Under the pieces are notes generated by a model. It did no database searches, was not told where the DNA came from, and saw only the letters and a program-made list of their open reading frames with translations. From Candidatus Zixiibacteriota bacterium (GTDB lineage: Bacteria; Zixibacteria; MSB-5A5; GN15; FEB-12), in the NCBI GenBank assembly GCA_017999435.1, contig JAGNLV010000001.1, positions 455,938 through 519,937 of the forward strand: DNA of 64,000 nt, written 5' to 3'. The translations under genes were made by a program, and so were the position numbers. Of this stretch, positions 1 to 8,500 are shown one piece after another (position 1 is the stretch's first letter; every line of letters starts with the position of its first letter).

Positions 1-669
1 GTGTTCATCATCGACACGACGGGCGAGAACCGGCGGCCGGTGTTGGGCAATGCCGTGATGGCGGTGTGGCTGCCGGGTGACTCGGAGTTGGTGGTCATGA
101 GCCTGGACTTCAAGCTCTGGCGGTTCAACCTCAACACGCAATCCCTGACCCGACTGTGCGACTGCCTTGATGCTCGCTTTCTTGAGGTGGACCCATCAGG
201 TCAGTATCTCTACTACGAGGATGCAGGCGTGGCCAACGGTTGGGCGACGTCGATCTATCGCATGGATCTGGCGACCGGTGATACCACTCATATCATCGGG
301 GGGTCGTTTCCCAACCTGTCGCCCGACGGGAGGTTTCTCTCATACTGGCGAGATAATGAGGTGCGGGTCCTGGAACTGGATTCAGACTCCGAGCGGGTTG
401 TGTTTGCCCCCGCTTTCCAGGCTCACTTGGATTGGTCACCAGACGGATCGGACATCGTCATCGGCAACATCACCCGGAGGGGGTATTACGGAAATCTCTA
501 CAAGGTTCATCCCGACGGGTCTGGTGCCCGCCGATTCAGCACCGGCATATCGCCCCAGTACTCGCGGACGGGGAACCGCTTGTCTGTATTGCGTCCCGGC
601 GCCGACAATCGCTACCATCTCTTTCTGATTGATCCCGATGGGGGAAACCCCAAACAACTGACGTACTAA
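1..669 (+). CDS. C-terminal part of a TolB/PD40-type beta-propeller protein (5' partial)
   Basis: This 222-residue stretch is open from the first base of the window and ends at TAA 667-669. A GTG sits at base 1, but the protein probably begins upstream. Repeated blades of the WD40-like PD40 type are visible (SPDGRFLSYW, DWSPDGSDIVI, LIDPDGGNPKQLTY), as in TolB-like propellers. Such domains usually make protein contacts in the periplasm or on the cell surface. The secreted subtilisin starts 36 nt downstream on the same strand, so the two may be co-transcribed. Base composition is less GC-rich than in most of the window. The propeller assignment is firm; the specific function is unknown. Confidence 0.75.
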   Translation: MFIIDTTGENRRPVLGNAVMAVWLPGDSELVVMSLDFKLWRFNLNTQSLTRLCDCLDARFLEVDPSGQYLYYEDAGVANGWATSIYRMDLATGDTTHIIGGSFPNLSPDGRFLSYWRDNEVRVLELDSDSERVVFAPAFQAHLDWSPDGSDIVIGNITRRGYYGNLYKVHPDGSGARRFSTGISPQYSRTGNRLSVLRPGADNRYHLFLIDPDGGNPKQLTY

Positions 670-705
670 ACGGTCATTTCAATCAGATTGGTAAGGGGAG
701 GTCCC

Positions 706-3477
706 ATGCAACGAACTCTGGTTGTGGTAGTTTGTCTTGTCCTGGCAGGCGGGGTTGTTCCTGCGTATGCTCAGGATGGCTACTTCCCGAATGCGGTATA
801 TGTAGTCGCGGAAGAGGGGATCTTTCCCCTTCGCCAGGGTAGCGGAAGCGGCTCTCAGTTGAGTACATCAGAAGATGTCTCGGGTTTGCTCACGTCGTTC
901 GGCGCCGTCTCCGTCGAACAGGTATTTCCCGATTTCAACCCTGGCGATACCGTGAAGACGAACCGCGACGGCACAACGGTGCGACTGATTAACCTCGCCA
1001 GGTACTACCGCATCGAGTTTAACGATTCGGTTTGGTGGGAGGACCTGCGGGCAGCGTGGGCCGGCGACAGCAGTTTTCAGATCGTGGGACAGGCACAGTA
1101 CTTTGTGGCCGATGAGGTTGTTCCTAACGATCCGCTTTTCTGGGCGCAAAACCACTTTGATACCCACTGGGCCGGCGGCGGGCATCCCATGATCCCTCTC
1201 GCGTGGGAATACACGACCGGCAGCCCGACGGTTAAGATCGGCATAATCGATAATGGCTTTGACCTCAACCATGTGGACCTGGATTCAAGGATTGTTGAAA
1301 CGTACCGAGCGTCCAGCGGCGGCGCGGATGCCTGGCCGGTTCTGCCGGATGAAGATCACGGCACCCATGTAGCGGGGATAGCGGGCGCCGCCACCGACAA
1401 TGGCATCGGCGTCGCCGGGGTTAACTGGTGTTCGCCGCTCTACTTGGCCCGAGCCGCCGAGCACTTCAGCATTCTTGGCGTATTTGAGGGTGTGGTATTC
1501 CGCGATGATCATGCTGCCCAGTGTATAAACTGGTTACGAGATCACAATGCGGACGTCTTGAACATGTCCTTTGGGTATACCGATAATTTCTGGAGCGAGA
1601 CGTTCAAGAGCATCTTTTTCGGCAACGCGATGGCAGCAGCCTCATACAACGCCTGGGCGGCCGATGTGCTTTTAGTGGCATCCAAGGGAAATGATGCAAG
1701 TACCGACGCGCACCGCCCCTCCGACTACCGTACGGTGATGGGTATTGGGTCCTGCACTATCGCCGGCGAGCTCTCTTCCTTTTCCAATTACGGCGCTGGG
1801 TTGGATGTCACCACCTTGGGCGAAGACATTTACAGTACCGAACTGAACGACACATACGGGCCAAAAACCGGAACCTCGATGGCCGCACCTATCGCGACAG
1901 GAGTTGCCTCCCTCCTGAAGTCATATAGGCCGGATCTCACGGCCGACGAGATCGAACAGATCATCGAACTCATGGCAAAAGACCGCGGCGATGTGGGCTG
2001 GGATGCCCAGAATGGTTGGGGCAATATCAAGGCTGACTCCGCCCTCCGCTTCATTGCTCATAATGACTTCTTTCGTTTGAACGCTACCAGCTTCTCAAGG
2101 AACATGGTCCAAGGTCAGCACGAACACTACTTTGTTAACGAGGGGTCGCCGGGGCAGAGTCTGGCGTCCGGAGTCTATTTCGTCGAAACATGGCGTCTCG
2201 TGCACCACTTTGACTTTCCCGAATATTACTTTGATCAGTTGCCGGCAGTTCTCATACGCCACCGGGGAGCACAAGGGTGGAGTGCCGAGAACCCGAATCC
2301 GATGTTTCCGCATGGAAGGGTCGTTCCCGGCACTCTGACTACCTCCGGTTGCGACATCGAGACATACGCCTATTTTGTCAAATTCAACATTCTCGGCCAA
2401 ACGATCAATCAATGGTACCCGTGCAATGAGGAGGTGTGTACTGGAAACCCGGACGTTAATTTCCAGATTACCCTCGCAGGGAGGCCGGGTGTCATACCGC
2501 CGGATTATTTCGATGCCGGCATGCACTGGGATCCGTTCAAACAGGTCGTCGAAGTCTACTTCTCCGATCCCAACCTCCATGAGGCCGGATATATCATTGA
2601 ACGCAAGCCCGCGACTACCGGCGTCTGGGAACGGGTCGACAGCCTCGGCCCGCAAGAGGGACCCTACGTGACTTACTGGGATTCGACCTACACTGGAAGC
2701 GAGGTATACAGCTATCGGGTCGGAGCTTGCCGTGCCGGCCGTCCCACTACGTTCACGGACATCGTTACTTTCAAAACCCAGCCCCGGCACCCGGATTACT
2801 TCGACCCGTATGTCTATCAGACTCCCGGCGAGTGTGGCGGACCGGTACCCTCGGAGACGTACCCGGGCCTCGGCAAACCCGGCCCGGGCCCCGACGACCC
2901 GCCGTCCGGATCGTGTCCCTCCAATAAAATCATCATCGAGTGGGAGCCCCCGGCCAACCAACGGCTCCCCATTGATTACTACCGCGTCACTCGCACCCGA
3001 GGCTACTATGTCCGGACCGAGTATTACACCGACTCGCCCCGGCTGGAGATATGCCCGAACCGGAAGAATACGACCTACGGCATCGAGATTATGGCATTTG
3101 ACGTCGAAGGTGACAGTTCGAAAACCTTGAGAAAGAGCGTACACACCGGTTGGCAGGACGTTTGCCTCGGCAACATCACCAAGGCGGACGAGGAAGCCCA
3201 AGCGACGATCCCAGGCGAGCCGACCTTGTCGCAGAACTTCCCAAACCCGTTTAATGCTACTACAACCATAACCTTCTCGCTTCCTGAACAATCCCGTGTC
3301 CGGGTCGATGTTTTTAACAACCTCGGCCAGTTGGTCACGACTCTGATCGATAAGGAACTCGACCCGGGTATCCATGCGGTCACGTGGGATGCCGCCGGCG
3401 AGGCCAGCGGCGTTTACCTCTACCGCCTTATGGGAGGGAGTTTCACGGCAACGAGGAAAATGATGCTCGTGAAGTGA
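706..3477 (+). CDS. Secreted subtilisin-like serine protease (S8) with C-terminal T9SS sorting domain
   Basis: This is a 923-residue exported protease. ATG 706 is chosen over an upstream TTG because AGGGGAGG lies just before it and the protein then opens with a signal peptide (residues 1-22, ending AYA). The subtilase triad is Asp182 (GIIDNG), His218 (DHGTHVAG) and Ser391 (GTSMAAP), with oxyanion Asn329. FN3-like segments follow (about 600-830). The last 85 residues, from QNFPNPFN to a GVYLY...MLVK end, match the type A sorting domain that routes cargo through the type IX system. It is therefore a likely client of the SprA/PorU/PorV proteins elsewhere in the window. Lower GC than the flanking genes and an adjacent transposase remnant suggest acquisition by transfer. 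The substrate is unknown. Confidence 0.92.
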   Translation: MQRTLVVVVCLVLAGGVVPAYAQDGYFPNAVYVVAEEGIFPLRQGSGSGSQLSTSEDVSGLLTSFGAVSVEQVFPDFNPGDTVKTNRDGTTVRLINLARYYRIEFNDSVWWEDLRAAWAGDSSFQIVGQAQYFVADEVVPNDPLFWAQNHFDTHWAGGGHPMIPLAWEYTTGSPTVKIGIIDNGFDLNHVDLDSRIVETYRASSGGADAWPVLPDEDHGTHVAGIAGAATDNGIGVAGVNWCSPLYLARAAEHFSILGVFEGVVFRDDHAAQCINWLRDHNADVLNMSFGYTDNFWSETFKSIFFGNAMAAASYNAWAADVLLVASKGNDASTDAHRPSDYRTVMGIGSCTIAGELSSFSNYGAGLDVTTLGEDIYSTELNDTYGPKTGTSMAAPIATGVASLLKSYRPDLTADEIEQIIELMAKDRGDVGWDAQNGWGNIKADSALRFIAHNDFFRLNATSFSRNMVQGQHEHYFVNEGSPGQSLASGVYFVETWRLVHHFDFPEYYFDQLPAVLIRHRGAQGWSAENPNPMFPHGRVVPGTLTTSGCDIETYAYFVKFNILGQTINQWYPCNEEVCTGNPDVNFQITLAGRPGVIPPDYFDAGMHWDPFKQVVEVYFSDPNLHEAGYIIERKPATTGVWERVDSLGPQEGPYVTYWDSTYTGSEVYSYRVGACRAGRPTTFTDIVTFKTQPRHPDYFDPYVYQTPGECGGPVPSETYPGLGKPGPGPDDPPSGSCPSNKIIIEWEPPANQRLPIDYYRVTRTRGYYVRTEYYTDSPRLEICPNRKNTTYGIEIMAFDVEGDSSKTLRKSVHTGWQDVCLGNITKADEEAQATIPGEPTLSQNFPNPFNATTTITFSLPEQSRVRVDVFNNLGQLVTTLIDKELDPGIHAVTWDAAGEASGVYLYRLMGGSFTATRKMMLVK

Positions 3478-3478
3478 A

Positions 3479-3718
3479 CGGTCGGCCGGCATTGCCGCTT
3501 GCTTCACCTGCCTGGAGTACCCGTCGGAACGCCACCGGACGCCCAAATCCACCAACCCGATCGAACGGCAGATTGTGGAGTTCCGACGCCGACTCAAGCC
3601 AATGCGCTCGCCTAACAACCTCCGAAGCGCCGAGCGGATTGTCTATGACCTGATAGCCTATATCTTAGACCCCAACCTCATGGATAGGCCCTCAGAAGAA
3701 ATTGCGCAAGACGCTTGA
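3479..3718 (+). pseudogene. Transposase C-terminal remnant (mutator/IS256-like)
   Basis: A plus-strand frame ending at TGA 3716-3718 translates to a piece containing LEYPSERHRTPKSTNPIER, then IVEFRRRLK. This is the shape of the C-terminal end of mutator (IS256-type) transposases, where a Y-P-E-H-R / T-T-N-x-I-E-R / E-x-R-R-R signature is typical. There is no start codon and no N-terminal catalytic region, and the fragment begins within a base or two of the protease stop codon, so it is a decayed remnant. No terminal inverted repeats were identified. It marks past mobile-element activity at the edge of the low-GC segment. The family assignment rests on this short motif only. Confidence 0.5.
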
Positions 3719-3751
3719 CACAACGCGCTCTCGGCCCGTATAGAATTGAGA

Positions 3752-3779
3752 TTGCCAAAATACAAGGAAGGGCTATATT
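3752..3779 (+). promoter_or_regulatory. Putative sigma70-type promoter upstream of the outer-membrane protein gene
   Basis: TTGCCA (3752-3757) and TATATT (3774-3779) are separated by 16 bp. Transcription would begin near 3786 and leave a leader of about 190 nt before ATG 3976. The leader contains a small hairpin (CCGGA...TCCGG, about 3793-3810). The rest of the interval between the transposase remnant and 3976 shows no gene. Confidence 0.5.
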
Positions 3780-3975
3780 GAAGGTAGAGTTCCGGATCAA
3801 CCAGTCCGGCTAATCGCCGGGGTTGTTCAGGTTCCGCACAGAGCATACGCATCACCCGATCCGGACTCGCCCTGAGGCCGAGCGTTCACGCAGAGTGTCC
3901 GATACAGAATCCAGATCCCGCTGAGGCCGCTCCCGGCGCCGCCGCACGGCGTGCTTCGCGGAAGGAGGACGATCG

Positions 3976-4656
3976 ATGAACCGCCGGCTCTGTCCCGCCG
4001 TCGTTGGATGGCTTGCGCTGTCCGCTCTGCTCGCCACATCCCTGATTCAGGCCGAACCGGACGCCCCGCGAGCGTCTTCTCCGGCTGTGCGCTACGTCTG
4101 CGTCACGTTCTCCGACCGGTCGCTGGAGGGGGATTTTTCCGGCGGGTACGTTGTCTCCTCGGTGAAGGGGTCGTTTGCCGTGCCGGACGCCAGCTCCGGC
4201 CGCGGCGTGGGGCTGGCCCTCGGCGTCCGGACCGGCCTCTTGGGGGTGGAACTCGGCTACCGGCAGACCGGCCACACCGTGCAGTGCCATGAGCGCCGCA
4301 GCGACGCGGCGTGGCGCGGCCTCGGCGCCGATGCCCGCCTCTATTCCCCCGCCCTCGGCCCGGTGCGCACCTTCCTCACCGTCGGCGTCGGTCTGGAGTG
4401 GCTGTCGGTGGACGAGGGCTACTGCAGCGACTCCACCGGCTTCCACTGCGCCTCGCGCTTCGAAGGCATGGGATACAATGTCGGTCCGGGCCTGCTGGTG
4501 GAGATCAACCGCCGGCTCTTCGTCACCGGGCGCGCCGTCTACCAGCGCACCGATTTTGACACGGTCGACGCCGACGAGATCGGCGCCTCCACCCTGCCGC
4601 TGGCGATAAGCGGCCGCGGCTGGGCCTGGATCACCGGCCTCGGCGTCACGTTCTAG
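3976..4656 (+). CDS. Small exported outer-membrane beta-barrel-like protein
   Basis: A 226-residue protein with a clear signal peptide (about residues 1-26, hydrophobic core ALSALLATSLIQA). It begins at ATG 3976, preceded by a strong GAAGGAGG Shine-Dalgarno sequence. The remainder is rich in alternating hydrophobic and polar beta-strand segments with many Gly and aromatic residues (LALGVRTGLLGVELGYRQTG, FLTVGVGLEWL, YNVGPGLLVEI, ITGLGVTF). It ends in Phe, as expected of an eight-stranded barrel assembled by BAM. No enzymatic motif is seen. Its stop overlaps the end of a convergent small gene by four bases. The barrel fold is inferred and the function is unknown. Confidence 0.75.
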   Translation: MNRRLCPAVVGWLALSALLATSLIQAEPDAPRASSPAVRYVCVTFSDRSLEGDFSGGYVVSSVKGSFAVPDASSGRGVGLALGVRTGLLGVELGYRQTGHTVQCHERRSDAAWRGLGADARLYSPALGPVRTFLTVGVGLEWLSVDEGYCSDSTGFHCASRFEGMGYNVGPGLLVEINRRLFVTGRAVYQRTDFDTVDADEIGASTLPLAISGRGWAWITGLGVTF

Positions 4657-4814
4657 CTGCGCGCCGCGCCCCCCCGGCCGACCGAGCCTCGGCCGGTTCC
4701 CCGCCGGGCCCGCCGGCGTCTGAGCAGTGCCACGGCGACATTGACCGACAGACCGGCGACCAGAACGACGAGAATCACCGCGCCCAGAATCAGGACCAGG
4801 TACTCGCTGCTCAT
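4653..4814 (-). CDS. 53-residue single-pass membrane protein
   Basis: A short reading frame runs from ATG at 4814 to TAG at 4653-4655. CCAGGAGGG, a near-perfect Shine-Dalgarno sequence, lies a few bases upstream. The peptide starts MSSEYLVLILGAVILVVLVA, one long hydrophobic helix, and finishes with a strongly basic tail rich in Arg and Gly. That arrangement fits a small inner-membrane protein with a cytoplasmic C terminus. It converges with the barrel gene and overlaps its stop. I do not recognise a family. The frame, ribosome site and topology together support it being real, although so short a gene cannot be proven from one sequence. Confidence 0.6.
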   Translation of the reverse strand: MSSEYLVLILGAVILVVLVAGLSVNVAVALLRRRRARRGTGRGSVGRGGAARS

Positions 4815-4952
4815 TTCCGCCCTCCTGGGGGACAGACCTCTCCGGACAATAGGTGATTATGTTGATCTTAATAACCAATATAGGCCACTTTCCCGGCCGC
4901 GCAACAAGAACTTCCGCCCCCCGCACAGCCCGGCCCGGCCGGCCGAAACACC

Positions 4953-4981
4953 TTGCCCAAACGCCCCCCGTCCCCTATAAT
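4953..4981 (+). promoter_or_regulatory. Promoter of the dCMP deaminase gene, predicted leaderless
   Basis: TTGCCC (4953-4958), a 17-bp spacer and a consensus TATAAT (4976-4981). The ATG at 4989 lies at the eighth base after the -10 box, where transcription normally begins. No Shine-Dalgarno sequence is present, so the mRNA should start at, or one or two bases before, the start codon. Confidence 0.75.
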
Positions 4982-4988
4982 TGCCGCC

Positions 4989-5495
4989 ATGACCGGCAAA
5001 CGCACCGATTATATCAATTGGGAAGAGTACTTCATGGCGGTGGCGCAGCTCTCGGCCCTCCGCAGCAAGGATCCCAGCACCCAGGTGGGGGCCTGCATCG
5101 TCAACCGCCGCAAGCACATCATCGGGATCGGCTACAACGGCTTCCCCGTCGGCTGCTCCGACGACGAGTTGCCCTGGGGGCGCGAGGGGGACTTCCTGGA
5201 CACCAAGTACGCGTACGTCTGCCACGCCGAGATGAACGCCATCACCAACGCCTCCCACAAAGGGGAGCTGGACGGCGCCACGCTCTACGTCTCCCTCTTC
5301 CCCTGCAACGAGTGCGCCAAATTGATCGTGCAGGTGGGCATCCGGGAAGTTGTCTACCTGGCGGACAAGTACCGCGACCAGCCCGTCTTCATCGCCGCGC
5401 GCCGGATCTTCGCCATGGCCGGCGTCGCCTGCCGCGAGATGACACCCGGACACCTGGACATCCATCTGACCCTGCGCAAGGACCGTCTCCCGTAG
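4989..5495 (+). CDS. Deoxycytidylate (dCMP) deaminase family protein
   Basis: A 168-residue cytidine/deoxycytidylate deaminase-fold enzyme that would convert dCMP to dUMP for dTTP synthesis in the cytoplasm. The zinc site is His79 with the catalytic Glu81 (CHAEMNA) plus Cys106 and Cys109 (PCNEC). The N-terminal [10 protein letters not shown] and SKDPSTQVG motifs are typical of the dCMP deaminase/ComEB group. ATG 4989 is preferred over an in-frame TTG at 4953 because that TTG is itself the -35 box. The gene ends 12 bp before the convergent sprA stop. A ComE operon protein 2 name is also possible, as the two families are not separable here. Confidence 0.9.
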   Translation: MTGKRTDYINWEEYFMAVAQLSALRSKDPSTQVGACIVNRRKHIIGIGYNGFPVGCSDDELPWGREGDFLDTKYAYVCHAEMNAITNASHKGELDGATLYVSLFPCNECAKLIVQVGIREVVYLADKYRDQPVFIAARRIFAMAGVACREMTPGHLDIHLTLRKDRLP

Positions 5496-5507
5496 CCGGC
5501 CGCCGCT

Positions 5508-8500
5508 CTAGAAGCGGATCTCCATCCAGATCTGGACCTCCCGCAGGTGCGTCTTCTGGTTGCTCACGTTTGAATCCCGCCACCGCATGCTCAGGCCCCC
5601 CTTGATCTGCTGGGAGAAGGTGTAGGAGATGTCGGGGCGGATTTCCATCTCGTCGTTCTCGGTGATGTTGTTGACGTTCCCTTTGGCGTCGAACGTCCGG
5701 TTGACGCTGTTGTTGAATTTGATGTCCAGCGAAATGTTGACGGTGGAGCGGAACTTGACTTTGCCAAAGAGCGGCAGGCTGATCCCGCTCGGAGCGGCGA
5801 ACGAATACTGCGCCGAGCCGCCGATCGTCTTGCGGATCGCCTCGGAGCCCCCGGTGTAGGCGCCCGTGGTGCGGTTGTACTCGTCCGACTCCTCGTTCGA
5901 CAGCGAGTACGACGTGGTCAGCGAGAGCGCCTTGAACAGCTTGAAATTGAGCGACAGCAGCGGGCTCTGCGAGGTGCTCGTCGAGCGCGAGATGACAAAG
6001 TCCCCGCCCAGGTCCCGCCGCTCCCGGGTTGACCGGCTGTACGAGGTGCGCGGGGAAAAGATGTCGATGAACTTGTTTACCGGCTTCTTGATCAAAGGCA
6101 GCGTTGTGAACGGCCTGATCTGAATCGTCAGATCCGGCCACGACGTCGATATGTCCTCGTACAGGTCTCCCTTCTTCACCAGGTCGCGCGTGATCCCCTG
6201 GCGGTACTTCACCGTCGTCTGCAGCCCCCCGAGGAGCGTGAATCCCGATCCGAAATCATACGACACCCCCTCGCTCGCGCTCGGGTTTGTCGACCCGGCC
6301 GTCTGCGCCACCCCCGGCGTCCGGCTCAGACCCAGCCGGTACTTCAGCCCCGGCCGTTCCACCGACCCCGGCAGGGCATAGCGGAACGTCTCGCTGTAGT
6401 TGTACGATGGCGCGTCGATCCAGCCGGTGAGGAAACGGAGCACCGCCAGCGGCGGATCGTAGAACGGCCTCCCCGCCTTCACCTCCCCTTCCGTCTTGCT
6501 CCCGCGGTCCGACCGCCCGCCGCTGATCCCGCCCTTCCCGCGGTAGCGGCGCTCGTCCTCCCCGCCCTTGCCGCCGAGGAAGCGCATGTGGTCGAAGCGG
6601 CCCGTCAGATTCCAGCTGCTGCTCATGGTCGACCGCCGCGCCCCCGATGACCGTTCGAGGTCGTCCGCGTACGAGCCGCTGAACCCGAAATCGGTGCTCA
6701 GCCACGACACCAGCGCCGGCGTGTACTTCGCCGTCGCCTGCTGATCGAAGTGCGTTTCCCGCCCCAGGCGCAGGTGGCTCAGCGACAGGTTGACGTCCTT
6801 GGGATCGCTCAGGTCGCGGCGCGTGTTCGCCCGGAACGACAGGTCCAGATTCTGGAGCAGCTCGTAGGCGAAATCCATCTTGGCGTCCAGCGACCGCTGG
6901 AACGAGGTCCGCCGCTTCCCCTCGATGTCGTCGGTGATCGTCAGGGTCCGGTCGAAACCGCCGCTGAGGGTCCACCGGCTCGGGTACAGACCCACCGCCG
7001 TCCCCGCCAGCCGCTTCACAATCGGCACCGACTCGGTCCACCGGAGCGGAGCCACGGCGAGCGGTTTTTTCAGACCGAAGTCGAACCCCGAGCGGACGCT
7101 GTAGCCTTCGGTCAGACCGTACGGCACGCGCGGCGACTGCTGCAGCGACCGCCGGTACGAGAACGAGGTCCCCTGGAGGCGGTTGAGCAGCAGGGTGAAC
7201 AGCGGATTGCGGCCTGCCTTGTTCACCTGCCCCGACACCGAGATCATTTGCGATTCCGACACCACCTGCTCCTGCCGCCGCACCTCCTCCGGCAGCACGA
7301 TGTCCGACCCCGTGCGCAGAAGGGGCAGCTGGGTGGATTTCGAATACGAGTAGGTCACCGGAAGGCGCGCGTTCCACGACCGCGGCACAAACTGGTCGGC
7401 GTTCAGCGAAAACGAATACATGACCCGCGTGTCCGAACTCCCGCTCCCGAGGTTCTGGTCCGACCCGCCCCGCGTCGAACTCGACAGCCCCCGGAAATAC
7501 GGATCCTGCGTCTGGTAGGTGAAGGAGTACGAGCCGAGGTCGGCGACGTTGCCGTTGGCGGCGAACCGCACCGCCGTTCCCACGTCCTTGCGCACGTCGC
7601 TCACGCGCAGCTCGTCCAGCCAGATTTCGCCCGAGGGCAGCCGGCTCGGGTCGCTGTTGACGATGCCGGCCACGAAGTACTTGACCTCGTTGAGACTCGG
7701 ATCCCCCCTGATCCGCTGCCGCCCGTCGGGCGTCACCGTGTCGACGGCCGCCCACTCCTGTGGCTCGCGCCCGCGCTGCGCGGCGTCCTTGATGGCCGTG
7801 ATTTCGTTGAAGTCGATGTCGACGAAGTTTTCCGGATCCCAGCCCTCGCGGAGCACACGGCGCTGCTCGTAGTAGTTCAGGGAATCGCGTCCCACCCGGA
7901 AGAAGAACAGCACGTTGTTGTAGTCGCCCGGGTCCTGGAGCCGGCCGTAGACATACATGCGCAGGCGGCGGTAGCCCGCGTACTTGTCCACCTGGAGCAC
8001 GCTCTTGCGCACCTCGAGCGTGTCCCGCGAATCGAGGTTGCTGAACTCCAGCATCATCCCCCGCTGCGGCTCGGTCACGTTGGTGGTGGGATCGGTGTAC
8101 GGCTCCACGCCCGGCGGCGGCCGGAAGCGCCCGTCCTCCTCGCTGATGGTCGCCGCCACCAGCTGGCTGCCCGTCTCCTCCGCCCCGTAGATCACCGTGT
8201 CCCGCCAGTAGGACTGGACGAAATACCAGTCGGCGATTTCCACCGTGTCGGTCCACGTCTGGCCCGGCATCTGCTCAAACCAGATGCGCACGTGCCGGAT
8301 GCGCTCGCCCGTCCACGCCGGCGCCAGCGCCGCCGAATCGCCGTCCTCGTCGATCACGATCCGGTCGAGAAACTCGGGATCCCGGATCGGGATGCGGTAG
8401 GTATACCAGGGGGGGTTGATCCCGCCCCCCTCGCTCTCGTCCGCGCTCACCTTGTACGACGAGAGGTCCCGGAAATACTTCGTCTTGGTCGTGTCGAGGG

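Noticed and set aside
2095-3618. 507-codon minus-strand frame opposite the subtilisin
   Set aside because: The plus-strand protein has catalytic triad and sorting domain; the minus-strand frame has no recognisable feature.
4741-4980. 79-codon plus-strand frame before dCMP deaminase
   Set aside because: No ribosome site; the minus-strand 53-residue frame in the same DNA has one and encodes a coherent membrane helix.
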